This document shows, in pieces, positions 23,460 to 36,016 of a DNA stretch of 64,000 bases. The DNA lies in the NCBI GenBank assembly GCA_022478985.1, contig JAKSZP010002672.1, positions 62,001 to 126,000 of the forward strand. Reading direction: 5' to 3'. The notes below the pieces were generated by a model. The model saw only the letters and a list, made by a program, of their open reading frames with translations, was not told the DNA's origin and ran no database searches. Numbering within the stretch: the first letter of the stretch is position 1; every line of letters begins with the position of its first letter. The stretch is from Massospora cicadina. Lineage: Eukaryota; Entomophthoromycota; Entomophthoromycetes; Entomophthorales; Entomophthoraceae. The translations under genes and the position numbers were made by a program.

Positions 23460-24126
23460 TGTGACAGATTGGGGCCAGCTGGATCTGCACATTGACCTCA
23501 TGAATATTGGTTCGTATATGTGCATGAATTTGGAGGTCATATTTCAAAAGTCAGACCAATCACAAGAACCACTGATAACAGAAGTTGTAGTAAAGTATTC
23601 AAGGATTTGAGAACGAAAATTGATCCAGAATATCAAATGCCCGGTGTCTCAAATCCTGTAAATTTTCATTATGTGGGACTCAAGACTTTCATGTGCAACA
23701 GTGTGGATGTCATTTGAGAGCTTAATTTATGGTTTAATATTAAATTATTAAAAATGCTTTAAAATGAGAAAATGGCAACTGCAAATACAATTTTTTTCTC
23801 AATTGGGAAAACACAATAAAAATTAGTTTGCCTGCTTGATAAATTAGTTTATTTTATAAGAAAGATGATCAGAATAACCTGAACAATGAGCTCAGCAAGT
23901 GATCTAGGCCATGATTTGGCCTCATTTGTGGCACTATTTTGGGGACAGGCCTTACTGCTCACTTGCAGCATTGCCAGAACTCTGGTCCACAAATGCATAG
24001 GGAATTCAGGGGATAGCGCGTGGGTGAGAGGGTGGTTCTCCGCGGAACTATCAGTCGTGTGGTTGGTGACATGGCTGGTGCTTCCCAACTCATTTGTCAC
24101 GTATTGGCAAGAACCTGTGCATTACA
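23460..24126. repeat. Solo LTR with perfect TSD inside LINE-a
   Basis: A 667-bp insertion that starts TGTGACAG and ends GCATTACA, flanked by AAAAG at 23455-23459 and 24127-24131. LINE-a sequence resumes on both sides. Terminal TG and CA and a 5-bp duplication are the marks of an LTR. No internal region or second LTR is present, so it is best explained by LTR-LTR recombination. The family does not match Ty3-A, B or C by eye. Confidence 0.8.
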
Positions 24127-24131
24127 AAAAG

Positions 24132-24719
24132 TAGGTGGAGCATGCATCAACTGCTGTTATCTTTACCTTGAACTAAATACAAATGCAATGTTTATGTTGT
24201 CTTACCAGTGCATTGAGATGAGCAGACACTTCTTCCCTCTTATGACCCAAAGCCTGGCTGTACCCTGCAGCAGGGACATTAGACTCCATGTGGTCCACTT
24301 CTGATAGTGTGCACTTAATGACCGCCAAGTCAGCCCAAGAGCATCTCAATGAGATGTGGTGTGCCTGAAGGATGGTGTTTGCTTTGAAGGATGACCAGAT
24401 AGAAAGTGGATTAGCACAGAATGATGTGGCGAACTCCTATGCCAAAGTTTCAGTGTACACCCATGCTGAAAACATGGGCGACATGATATCAGACAGTCAT
24501 AGTTTGCACCATTTTGGCACCTGCGCTGCTGGGATTGATAAAGCGAAGGTACCAACACCATCCTGTGGTCAGAGAAATTAATTTTGTTGTTTTAAAGTGC
24601 ACAATCTGGGGGCAAAAGTTCAATGGGGCAAGAATGAGGTCAATGCGGGACATAAACCTCAACTGACCATTGTGCACATGGGGACAGGACATGTTGGGTA
24701 GTAGCGGCGCATGCTTGGA
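24132..24719 (-). pseudogene. LINE-a ORF2, linker between endonuclease and RT
   Basis: Colinear at DNA level with LINE-b 59.23-59.80 kb (for example the CAATGTTTATG and TGTACCCTGCAGCAGGGAC stretches). Minus-strand frames are short and shifted. It is interrupted at 24719 by the short LTR element. Confidence 0.7.
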
Positions 24720-26535
24720 AGTATAAAGAATGGAACCACCCAGATTCTGCTTTCCAGATGCCTGAATCTTCAGCGGAGTAAATTGACGTTAAAATAGGTC
24801 CAACAGCCAAGTTGGACCACTGAGCTAAGATGGGATTGTTTAATAATACAAACCCATCTTTAACTCTCAAAATTTAAAGAAATCTCAGATGCAAAAAAAG
24901 AACGGCAGGTAAGTGAGGATGTAAATCACCAAAAGTAACTTTTATTTTTATATAATGTAATAGAATCAAGTAAGGCGTTCCTAGAATTTCTCTGGCATTG
25001 CAAGTGCGACAAGAAAAAGACAGAGTAGCTGGGGAGGTCCAATGCCCCAGAATCTCAAGGGTTTTGTTTTTGTGACAAAACCTTGTTGCGCCCAATGTTC
25101 AGGTAAGGCATGAGGCCTAAACGGCCAAGAGAAGCTGCAAAAAATTCTGAACTGAGGTCAGAATAATGGGGCTCACCCTTTTAAAGGTGCACTTTAGGAA
25201 GTTTTCTCCTGGCCATGCTTGAAGCTCTTTTGAACCTAACGCATAGCTTGGAGCGGAAAAACCCTGTTTACAAGCCACCCTTAGTTGGAAATCCCTCAGG
25301 CAAATCGACTTAAAATTTGGAATCTTAATTTTGAGTCAAAATGAGATAAACAGTTTGAGCTGTTTTGTCACATCACCCCATGCTAAAATGAAGCCCCCAA
25401 AAAGAGAGCTCACAAGCAGGAGGTTGCCATTATAAGGGCTTCTTGGGTCTAGTTATCTTAAGCCCCAAGAAATTTATTCAGAATAAATTCTGGATCCCTC
25501 GTGGTGAGGGAAACCTCAACAAGGGCAAGTTGGGACTGAGATACTGGATCAGCCCACCTGATGTGGTGAGCATGCCTGGAACTTGACTGGGATGTGCTCC
25601 ATAAAAGGGTGCATGGTCCAGAACGGCCTGGCTGCAACCACCACATAAATGGGCTAATCCAAAAGGTAGGGAATCTGCTGGGCCAGGTTCCTGTGGTGCC
25701 CTCCAATCTCTGTTGAGGGGGAGACCTCATCCAACTAAACACCCACCATCACCTTAATTCCAGGGTTAGCCATCAGTCACTGGCTCCCTCCAGTGCTGGT
25801 TACTCACAACTGGGACTCAAGGCAACAACGAGGTCAGGTGAGTGGAGCTTGGAATTGGGCAAAAGAAAAAAATTGAGTACAGGATTATGTAATGAACGGA
25901 ACCACCCAGATTCCGATTTGCCATATGCTTGAATCTTCAGCGAAATAAATTGACGCCAAAATAGTTCCAACAGCCAAGTTATACCACTGAGGTAAGCTAA
26001 GATGGTTTAATAATACAAGCCCTTCTTTAACTCTCAATATTGGGGAAATCTCAGATGCAGAAAAGAATGGCAGGTAAGTGAGGATGTAAATCCCCAAAAG
26101 TAACCTTTATTTTTATATAATGTAATAAAATCAAGAGAGGCGTTCCCAGCATTTCTCTGGAATTGCAAGCATGACAAGAAAAAGACAGAGCAACTGGGGA
26201 GGGACAATGCCCCAGAAGCTTAAGGGTTTTGTTTTTGTGACAAAACTTTGTCATGCCCAACGCTCAGGTAAGGCAAGAGGCCTACACAGCCAAGAGAAGC
26301 TGCAAAAATTCTGAGCTGAGGTTCATAATGATGGGGGCTCAACCTTTAAAAGTTTCACTTTAGGAAGCTCTCGCCTGGCCATGCTTGAAGCTCTTTTGAG
26401 CCTAAAGCATAGCTTGGAGCGATAAATCCTAGTTCCAAGCCACCCTAAGTTGGAAATCCCTCAGGCGTTTCGACTTGAAATTTGGAATATTAATTTTGCT
26501 TCAAAATGAGATGAGCGGATTGAGCTGTTTTGTCA
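24720..26535 (+). mobile_element. Short LTR element without pol (TRIM/LARD-like)
   Basis: Two direct repeats of about 650 bp (24720-25370 and 25888-26535) enclose a 517-bp interior. The right repeat starts TGTAATGAACGG and both end TTTTGTCA. Flanking TTGGA (24715-24719) and CTGGA (26536-26540) fit a 5-bp TSD with one change. A purine tract (GGGCAAAAGAAAAAAATTGAG, about 25857-25877) just before the right repeat acts as a polypurine tract and sets the plus orientation. The interior has no reverse transcriptase or integrase motif, so the element must have been moved by proteins from elsewhere. Confidence 0.8.
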
Positions 26536-26540
26536 CTGGA

Positions 26541-28011
26541 AGGGTATCAAAAATCCCTAAGGTGGCTTTTAGAATGGGGAGTTTGATGTGCCCCTGCGGG
26601 GAAGAGAGTAGGCGCTGAAGGCCAGTGGTTGGTGCTGTTGGTCCAGCAGTTCAGGTCCCCACCAAAAAGGGATCAGGTGGAAATGGGATGGAAGTTATGG
26701 TCAATAGGAAATTCTGGTGAGCCCATGCACAGGTCAGGGCATAAACGTTAACAATAGCGTGTACTTCATCATCTCATGAAAAGGACATGACTAGCACACG
26801 AACATTGAGTTAAACAAATTTAGATATATGTTTAAGGCTATGAAATTAATGTATAAGTACTCCACAATGTGGCGATCAAAAGGAAAGGGAGGAGAGGAGC
26901 ATGGTTGCCCATGTTTCATTGGCACCGTGTGGAAATTGAGATTCATGAATTGCCAGGATGTCCACAGGTAAATTGTTTTTAAAAAATCAGTTTTCTAGCC
27001 TGGGACAGCAAGGCCTTAAGTCCAGCAATCTTTAAAGTCCCTATTGTGAAGGAGACCCCATCACACTTTAGGTGCAATGGGAAGGGCCCCTTGCCCTTCC
27101 TCTGCTTCTTTTTCAGCATGCAACTTGGTGGCCACATGTGTTCATTATGCCACTGGATAGATGTCTTTAAGGGTGTTTTCTTTACTTTAGATGATTTTTC
27201 AGTTTTGTTGTTTTTTATTTTGGTTGACTTTTCACATTGATGTGCTCTTTCAGTGCACCATCAGAGATCAACCAAAATTCAGGGAGGGTTGGGTTGGGAG
27301 AATCAGTTTCAATCAAGGCATAACTTTTTGTGCAGGTGAATCTGACTCAAACATCAGGTCCGCAGGTTGGTGGGCCCAATATTATTGGTGAGCAGATTCT
27401 TGAGCCAATTAAGCTGTGAATGACTCACTGTCAGCTTGGGTCTGGGCAAGTGAAATCACAGACACTGCCAAAACTTCTGCCTTGGCCGCTGCTCTATGGC
27501 CTTTTTGCCTTCTTGTGCTCTTGTGGGGACACAAGTTTAACCTGAATATAACGCCCCTGCACACCTCACATAAAGGCGTCATCAGTGTCAATTGCAGGTT
27601 TATAATGCAAATCGGCGCTTCCCATTGCATATGAGAGAGTTTCTTGCTGAGTGATGCCCAGTCTGGAAGGGCAGGTATGTGCTTTATGGCCACAAGCATG
27701 ATAATATGTTCAGATAGAGGGTGCGCTATACACCATAATGCGGAATGGTTGGTGTCCTGCCCAACAATATTGATAACTGCGGGGTGGGAAATTTGAATCA
27801 AGTCTTCCATGATAACTACATATGGAGTGATCACTGCAATTGCTCTGCCTGTGCTAAACTCTGCCATAAGCGTGAAGCGCTGCATTTCACTAGAGTTTAG
27901 TTATCTGTAACTTTTTAGTTCATTCAAGAGATAGTGTTCTAGTACTTCACATCTCACTGTTGTGGGGAGAAAAGTCAAAAGGGACAAAAATTTGGTTTGA
28001 TAGGTCTAATG
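26541..28011 (-). pseudogene. LINE-a endonuclease start and ORF1 C-terminal part
   Basis: The minus strand shows APE-type endonuclease pieces LKIAGLKALLSQARKL and VDILAIHES (near 26.95-27.04 kb), IVNVYA and DPFLVG, a stop in place of the Asp, then NCWTNSTNHWPSA (26.6-26.75 kb). ORF1 at 27409-27885 reads MQRFTLMAEFSTGRAIAVIT, close to LINE-b MQRFMLMPHLCTGKAILVLT, and ends in an Ala/Lys-rich tail. The knuckle region keeps CEVC but its spacing is altered. Ty3-B interrupts ORF1 at 28011. Confidence 0.75.
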
Positions 28012-29087
28012 TGTTAGAGTTTGATGGTTGACTTATAAAATAAACCCTTTGAAAAAACTATCAATGCTAATAGATTACTCCCATTGATAGATCCTTTGAT
28101 CCTTTCCAATTTATCTGCATAATTTAATAAAACAGATTCACCTCAAAATGGCCTTGATTGCATCTAAATGATCCGATTATCATAGCTAATAATAGCTATG
28201 ATATAATATTATTATGGCCGATTATGAGATTCACTTGGGTGAACCAAGTGATCTATGGCACAAACCTAATTGCAATTATGATTTTTATTCAAAAAAGATT
28301 AATGATATCTATTTTTAATGTATGTTGATCATAATAATCAGCATGATAGTACTTGCACATGGACAACCTGAATAGGAAAGTACCTAGTACTATTGAGAGG
28401 CATGCCAACGTCCTAATTAGGGGTGCATCATAATTTAAACTCTATATTTTTATTCTCCTGATTTTTATTATATTTTGTCATCTGTATGTTAAAACATAAT
28501 TGGACTGATTGAGAGGCTAATTTAAACCACTGAGGTGTTAATATTAAGCCTAATAATCTTCCCAATTATAAGAGTAGTAGTGCCTCCAATTAGGCTAAAA
28601 TGATTGTAATAAAGTTAATTTGTGGGCCAAATAAACTTGAGGATATTTTAATAACCACTGCCATAATCCATAGCAGATTGGCATGGTTTTAATGAACTCA
28701 TCTAATAGATGAGTATGTCCAGTAGATGCCCTAGAGGTATAAAATACTGGCGCCTGGCCCTAAAATAAAAGCATCATCATTCCATAAATTCATATTTCAT
28801 CTTATATTGTATTGTCTTAATTTTTTTCATAATATGAAGTTTAGAAAAGCATTCAGGGGAGCTTGTCATAATTACCTGTGTCTAGAGATTTCCCAATCAG
28901 AAAGGGAAAATATACCCAAAAGAAGACCAGAAGAGTCATATATTGTTGTTTAGCTTTATGAGCTTCTGAACAGTTAGGAAATACTGTAAGACACATAGCA
29001 TAATCAAGGACTTTTAAAGGCCAAAGATCTTCCCAACTATTGAAACAGGAATACATTAATAAGTGAGCTTGTCCTCAATCTCTCACA
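28012..29087 (+). repeat. Ty3-B 5' LTR
   Basis: A 1076-bp LTR with AGCTAATAATAGCTATGATATAAT-type AT-rich U3 sequence, a GAGGTATAAAATACTGG TATA-like box near 28733 and AATAAAAG near 28766. It is nearly colinear with the 3' LTR. Confidence 0.92.
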
Positions 29088-29280
29088 AGTGGTGCTCACT
29101 AAAATCCACTTTACACTTTTATAATGAATTATTCATCTGAATACCAGGCAAATATTCCAGAATAGACAAAAATGACAGGGAAACCATTGACCAAGAAGTC
29201 ACTGAGTACTTCAACACTGCATGCCAGAATACTGAGGAGAGTACTTCATACTACTTAGACCTGCTCACGGCGGGAGGGGA

Positions 29281-31400
29281 ATGTGGACACAACCAGCCCC
29301 ATATAAGGTTACCTCCAATAGTGTTAAGGAGATGATGGAGACCCTATTACATGGGTACAAGATCAGTACATCGCAGATGAACCCCTCTCTTGGGCTATTC
29401 TATTACTTTAAGGATCAGGCCTTCAAAATGGAAATGTATATGTGGTACCAAGAGGTGACCATGGAAACTCTGGCCAAACGTCTCAACTATACACAAGCAA
29501 CAAACAAGTACTTGGTTAGCTTTGTACAGCCCTCAATCAATCACACCAAAATGATTCTGGACAAGCAGAATCTAGAGCTTTCAGAAGTACGCTGAGTTCA
29601 AGAGGAGAAGCGATCTTCCCAATTAAACTTACTGGATAAGCTAAATTCTAGCTTTACCAAAGTTAGAAAGGCTATCATCAATAATATGGAACAAGTCAAT
29701 GATGCACATAGAAGAGTAGCCACTTTGGAAGATCAACTAAATGAAAAATTTCCAAAAATTGCAGCTGAGGTTCTCTCATTGCATGGACTGACCAGCGGAT
29801 GGGTCAATAATATCAGCAAATGCTGCCAGAAATTGGAGAATTACTCCAAATTCTTATCATCTCAGACTAAACAAAATGAGCAAAGATTCCATGTTTGCTC
29901 GGAAAAATTACTTGGAATTGAAAAACATGCATTTTCAACTCAATGAGTATGTCTGAACTGAGCTGGGAATATTGCAAAAGAGCATCAAAAATATGTCTGC
30001 TATGCCAGTAGGGCCAAATAATGAGGAAGAATTTTCACAAATCCATGAAGAATTTATTGAACTTTTTTCATAATTTTGTCTGTGCAAGCAAAAAACATCA
30101 AACTTAATAAAGAAAAACAAGATCTTAAAACACAGTTATCAGAAACTTTTAATCATGTTGTAAATTTGACTGAAGATGTGAAGTATATTCTGGCTTCTCA
30201 AATTATCTTTTGAAAAGAGCGCGAAAACCTAAAAAAGGAAGTCAATGACCTAAAAGAGAGAAGTTGCAACTGTTCAACTAGTCTTCAAGGGGGAGAGAAG
30301 TAAAACCCCTAAGTATCTGGGCAGAACACAACTGAAGAAACTATATAAGGCCCAAATTCAGGAATCTTAATTGAGCAGTTTGGAGTAATTTCATGAAGCA
30401 GAATCCTCAGGAGTCAAGATGGATAATGAAACAGATAGTTCAGAAGTCTGTTTAATGCCAAAAATTCTTGCTTGCATCCCAACTCCGGATGACACTCATG
30501 GCAATCATAGACCAACTCTGACTGAATATTCCCTGAGACGTTTAACCTCTAGATGAAGCATAGCTCTTATGGCTGATTCTGGGTGTAATGACTTCAAGTC
30601 CTTGAATTCGCAAGAAATTTGATAAAGAAGGAAATGTACATTTGTTCATAAAAGTTTGAAAAGGCTATGCGTGGAGGATCAGAACATGCGAAGTCTACAG
30701 CATTTATTAATTATCTGGACTCACATAGTGTCAATCTTTTTTTTAGTACTAGATGGTCACATAGTGTCAATCTTTTTTTAGTACTAGATGGTCCCAACAC
30801 ATAGTGTCAATCTTGTTATGCCCTATTTGGGTGATGATTGGTCCTATTTGGATGCTAAAAACGCCGCCATAAGACAATTTGAAGGCCCTGATAAACTATC
30901 CGCCAGAAAAACAGAGTTACTTAACGTCAAATATTTGGCAAAATGAGTCCATCAGAGACTTTGCAGACAGATTTTACTATGAGGCTCAGGTCTTACTCAG
31001 ATCAAATGATATAGATGAATTTGATGCGATGAATTCATGCAACATGCTGTTAAACCATACCTTGACCTAAAGCGTGTTATGATTCTGGCCTTTAAACGTC
31101 CCATGGGAGCATTAGAACGTACTGATTATTTAAGACACTGAACAAGTAGCTTTGACGTCCCTAATCGGCCCAAAGAGCAGTCAAAATTTCGATTATTGGG
31201 ACCAAAAAATACAGTTTTGAACAAACAAGGAAAGAATAGGACTGTAAATCAAAAAATGATCAGCAATCAGGGCCGATTATCTGTCATAATTGTGGCCAAA
31301 AGAGGCATTTTGTTTCCCAATGCTACAGATGGCCAGATAAGAAGCCTGGGGTGAATGTGGCCTTGAAGGTTAACAATGAAGAGAAGGCGGGAAAAGAATA
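29281..31400 (+). pseudogene. Ty3-B gag with CCHC zinc knuckle, broken
   Basis: The structural polyprotein, interrupted by many stops. The N-terminal part (29281-30290) is rich in heptad-like Leu/Gln/Lys blocks (VNDAHRRVATLEDQLNEKF) and is probably coiled coil. A capsid-like block at 30860-31070 reads KQSYLTSNIWQNESIRDFAD and RFYYEAQVLLRSNDIDEF. The nucleocapsid knuckle CHNCGQKRHFVSQC (CX2CX4HX4C, complete) lies near 31283-31324. A 37-39-bp unit (CACATAGTGTCAATC...) is repeated about two and a half times at 30722-30815. Confidence 0.75.
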
Positions 31401-31658
31401 GGTGTTTTAGAGTTGGAATTCTCTACCTCCACCAATGCCTTAATGCACATTCCACCTGATCCTGACAAGCTTTTTTTTGGCCGATGAAGTGGCTGAAGAT
31501 AGCCTACACCACATTGTAGCTGATGATATCTACATGGTTAACACCCAAGCCACAGCAAAAAAATTAAAGCAATTAGTGGTCACTGAAGAGGCTCATACCG
31601 GAGTAGCTAAGCCCTATGACAAATAAGTCATTGATCAAGGGCTGAGTAACCATTCTAA

Positions 31659-32156
31659 ATGTTCATCCAATCTCCCACACTACAGGACGTGCAAGTGGCC
31701 ATATCCGTGAAGACTTTAGCAGAGAATTCTTTCAGAGATCTGCTCAAGTCTGAAATCCACTTGGAACTGAACTCTTACTCCAATATTCACCTAATAAACA
31801 ATTATGATACATACTCTGAATGTACATATGTGCATATTGCAGTAAATAAGGTTTGTGTTTGGGCCATTGTTGATAGTGGGGCACCTTTCAAAATTATCAG
31901 TACCAAATTGGTAAAAAAGCTAAAGATTGTGCCCAACGTTGCACACTGTCAAGAATATGGTACAGCGGGAACCCACAACACTAAGTCAATTGGGGCTTAT
32001 AGCACATTACCATTAATATTCAGATCCATTGTAGTGATGGCACTGGCCATAGTATTGCTGAATACCAGCTACAATATTCTTATTGGGACTGATTTCCTGA
32101 GAAGATTTGGTGTTGTCATGAACCATAAGGAAGATACGCTGACTATTTTGAGATAA
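31659..32156 (+). pseudogene. Ty3-B aspartic protease
   Basis: Retropepsin that would process the polyprotein. One clean frame of 165 codons contains VWAIVDSGAPFKIIS (active-site DSGA) and NILIGTDFLRRFGVV (the conserved hydrophobic-GTDFL motif). It is probably open within a longer gag-pol frame that is broken on both sides. Confidence 0.85.
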
Positions 32157-32559
32157 AGAATCCCATTATCATATAACAAAAACTGAAAACAAATAAAAGA
32201 AGAAGCCAAGTTTATTTTTCATCCTGGCCTACAAGGATACTTACAATTGAGTATACAAAATCTCGTTCAAAACCTAAGGCTCTTCCAATGCAGATTTGAG
32301 AATCAAAGGGAATACCATTATGATAAAATCAACTAATTTCTGTGCTGTTTAGAACTCAAGTAGTCGTCCCTACTGGGCTGACTATTAAAATTTTAGAGGG
32401 ATTTATGGAGAAATATATCAGCCATGGTGTAGATCTTAATTCAAGCCAAATATCGCACCAGTAATAGTCATTTCAGGACATGAAAAAATTCAAATTCTAT
32501 GTGCAAACCTCCAGAATCAGCCCATTGAGATATGAAGAAATTAGACTATTGCCTACCTG

Positions 32560-33640
32560 CATCTATTTACAACCATCAAAATTCAGACATTTCATGAATT
32601 TGGGAACTTAGACGAAATAGAACTTCCTGATGAGGAAACCATAAGTATCAATAACGTTAATCCTATGGCCAGATTAGGGAACTTGACTGATCTGGAAAAG
32701 GCTCAAGTTCAGAATTTTTCAGAACTACCAAGAGATATTTGCAAAAGAGGATTTCAATTTAGGCTGTGCTAAAGATGTGATGCACACTATTGACACAAAT
32801 GACCATGACCCCATCCAATTACTCCCAATTGGACGTTCAAAAGCAGCAGAAGAAGTTGTTTCTAATGAAATAAAATAACTCTTAGATCGTGGAATGCTGG
32901 TCCCATCAAAGAGTCCATGGGCCACCCCAACTCTAATAGTGAAAAGGAAGAATGGGAGTAATCAAGTCGTCATTGATTATCAAAAATCAAACAACATCAA
33001 AAAAGGATTCTTATCCCCTTCAACAGATTGACGACGCATTGGATCAACTTGGAGGTGCAAAGTTCTTCTCCACAATGGACTTAATAAGCGGGTATTGGCA
33101 GATTGATATGCCCAAAGAGGAGCACGAAAAGTGCGCCATCATAACTCAAGAGGGCCTATTCCAGCTGACAAGGATGCCACAAGGACTTTGCAATGCCCCA
33201 GCTACGTTTCAAAGGGCAATGGACACAATCCTAGGAGACTTAAAATTGTCTTGTGTGTTGGTTTATTTGGACAATATAAACGTCTTTAAGTGAACCTTTA
33301 ACAACCATCTGGAACATCTAAAAGCAATTTTTAAGAGACTAGCAGCCGCTAATTTATAGTTCAAACCCCAGAAGTGCCAATTTTTTAAAGTCTAATTGGA
33401 ATATCTTGGGTTTATTATCAATAAAGAAGGACTCCAACCCCAGCCATCAAAATTGGATGCAATATCAAAGATGAAACGGCTCAAATCCAATCACAATCTA
33501 CAGGTTTTCTTGGGCATAATTGGCTATTATCACCAATTCATTGCCAAATTTTGCATGAATTAGAGAGCCAACGTTTCATCTGCTTAAGAACAATATTGTA
33601 TTTAATTGGAATTGGGCCTGCCAAGAAGCACGTAATCAGC
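32560..33640 (+). pseudogene. Ty3-B reverse transcriptase
   Basis: Motifs in order: GMLVPSKSPWATPTLIVKRK, QVVIDY, KKDSYPLQQIDDALDQLGG, FFSTMDLISGYWQIDM, QLTRMPQGLCNAPATFQRAM and then YLDN instead of the catalytic YLDD, a one-base G-to-A type loss of the second Asp. The thumb (FLGIIGYYHQFIAKF) is also visible. Frames shift at about 32950 and 33290. Confidence 0.87.
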
Positions 33641-33649
33641 TCTGATTGT

Positions 33650-34207
33650 CACTAATAATGGCCCCAAGCCGCGATATCCAAACTTTGAGTGTGAGTTTAT
33701 TGTCCAAACCAATGCAACACTAACAGCAGTTTGAGCCATACTGTCTCAAATAGGGGAAGATGACGAGAAACATCTGATAGCCTTTGCTAGTCAGACCTTA
33801 AATGTCCATGAGCGGAACTACATGGTGACAGAACAGGAATGCTTGGTGGTCATATATGCCTAAAAGCATTTTAGGTTTATCTACACGGCACCCACTTTAC
33901 AGTTGTTACAGATCATTCGTCCCTAAGATGGTTGAACAACTTGAAGAAACCATTGGGCCAATTAGTGTGGTGGGTACTCAAGCTTCAAGCCTATAAATAC
34001 ATGATTATTCATGATGCAGGAGTGAAGCACCAAAATGCTGACTGCCTATCCCGTTTACCTACAATCACTACTGTAAGTCTGGCCGCTGATGAAATATCTC
34101 AAAAAATGGTCAGTGGAGAATTCCAGGATGAGCCCAAATCAGTTCAAAAATTGCTCACAGATTTACTAAAAGACACTTTGGTCAAAGTGGAATATTATAC
34201 AGAATGA
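33650..34207 (+). pseudogene. Ty3-B RNase H domain
   Basis: Reads FIVQTNATLTAV (Asn where the family has the first catalytic Asp), AFASQTLNVHERNYMVTEQE, then VTDHSSLRWLNNLKK and HQNADCLSRLP. The last part is open from 33932 to 34207. At least three stops lie upstream. Confidence 0.82.
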
Positions 34208-34257
34208 CTGAAGGAAACTAGAACATTTTTACATGACCCTTGGCCTAACAGATTTAA

Positions 34258-36016
34258 TAATGGCAGCGCATAAGGCCATATGCCATAGTAGATTTACGAA
34301 AAAAACAAAGGAGCATCTTAGATGATACTACTACTGGGAGTTGATGCACTTCAATATCCAAAGACTCTGGAGCGTTGTGTCAAATGCCAAGGCGAAAACC
34401 GTTCTGAAAGAGAAAATCTTGTCAGCTTGTTCAGCCCAAGTTTGCCTGGAATACCATATCAATAGATGTTGTTAGACCACTTCCCACTAGCAATTATAAA
34501 GCCAAGTACATCATTGTGGCTATTGACTATTTGACTAAGTGAGTTTAAGCCAGGGCTATTTTGGAAGTAGGTGCAGTGACAATGGCCAAGTTTATCCTTG
34601 AAAATATCATCCACAAGCATCGTTGCTGTAATGATTGACAATCATACATGAATCACATAAGGTTGGGAATTATAAAATTTGTGTGCGTCAATAGTTGCAA
34701 TTCCGTTATTATGAGTAGGATATTCTATTTGGGTCAATAACAAAATAAATTAAATAAAATCGTTTACATAATTGGTTGTGCGTTCTGAGGTTCCCCTCAA
34801 CTTCTCCGTTGAGTTGCCTGGATGCCATCAATTCTGGAGGCTTTTGCGCCCCTCATTACCTACAATTCATTTAAACTTTTTAGGAAAGCATATCAAAGCG
34901 AGGTAAGCCCCATTGGACCTCACTTTGGAATTGTATTCTGACTTGAAGTCTACTCCCAATAAAGGCCGCTATCCGCTGGATTTGTTTTATTTAATTTTGT
35001 TTATTTAGAACATGATTGGGGGTGCAGATGGCAGTGTGATGAGGAGGAGAGGAAAGGGGGTGGATGCGCTGGGATCCTTTTGAGAGTGGCCTTGCCCTGA
35101 TGAGAGAGGATGGAGCCAGAGTGGGCCGAGGCAACAGAGGCCAGTTGACCGCACCTTGGCCAGGTAACCTCAAGGTGACAGAGGCTGTAGGGACACGCCT
35201 CAGCACAGGGGCCAAGGTGACAGAGGCCAGTGCACCGCACCTCAGCCCGGTATGCATGGCAAGGCTGTCCATTTGGACAGGACCATTCAGAGTTGGTACA
35301 GCCAAATATGGGGTGGTTTAGGGCTGGTGGCGGGATGGGCCTTGGAAGCCCCATCTGTTACAGTTGCTCACAGGTTATTATGACCAATATACGGAGCAAT
35401 TCATGGCCAAAGTTATTATGAAGCTTAATCAGCTGATGGGAGTGAGAGGTGTACTCTCTGCTCCCTACATCCAGAGACAAATGGAATGGTTGAGCATGTA
35501 AAAAGAACACTTGTGAATATTGTGCAAAAATTAACCTCAAGCAAACCATCTGAATGGAGCACATTTTTAAGCTCAGCCATGTTTGCTTACAACATTTAAT
35601 ATCACTCTACCACCAAGGTATCACTATTTCAGGTTTTATACAGAAGACATATGGCCCTGCCACCGCTGCTTTATTTGGTACTAGAAGATCCTGGTGAAAG
35701 CAGTTATCCTCAATACGTTGAGAAGCTTGTGGATACACTAATCAGATTGCAAAACCAAGCCTTTGACAACAGTTTTGTTGTTAAAAAAGCCTGACATGAA
35801 AAGGATTCAAAAGATCATTATGATTTAACTAAATTTGAAATCAGAGAAGAGGTACTATTCTGCAATACACATGGATCGGCCAAATACAGAATTTAAATCA
35901 AATTTGGGTTGGCCCATTTGAGGTTATCAAGAAAACGTCAAGGTTTGTTTAGACTATAAAAGAGGTTAAAACAGGCTATATATAATTGAGTCCATACAAA
36001 ATTCCTAAGAAGATTT
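34258..36016 (+). pseudogene. Ty3-B integrase, split by a solo LTR
   Basis: The zinc-binding part shows AAHKAICHSRF and CVKCQGENRSERENL (34260-34430). The core includes a DHFPLAI block after several stops and ILENIIHKHRC, where it is cut at 34626. After the solo LTR it resumes at 35368 with SQVIMT and [10 protein letters not shown], then VQKLTSS and [16 protein letters not shown]. The 3' part, about 35640-36016, reads LPPLLYLVLEDPGESSYPQY and ends in a Lys-rich stretch. No chromodomain was recognised. Confidence 0.8.
34627..35362. repeat. Solo LTR with perfect TSD inside Ty3-B integrase
   Basis: A 736-bp insertion that starts TGTAATGATTG and ends CATCTGTTACA, flanked by GTTGC at 34622-34626 and 35363-35367. 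Removing it together with one copy of the duplication rejoins the integrase core (HKHRC and SQVIMT). The right half is GC-richer than the surroundings and is open in several frames at once, which I take as composition and not coding. Confidence 0.85.

Noticed and set aside
30717..30815. CRISPR-like or satellite array
   Set aside because: Only two and a half copies of a 37-39-bp unit inside Ty3-B gag, with no spacers. It is a local tandem duplication.
35001..35354. Overlapping frames of 85-117 codons on both strands
   Set aside because: They fall in a solo LTR with perfect TSD. Openness on both strands reflects local GC-rich composition.
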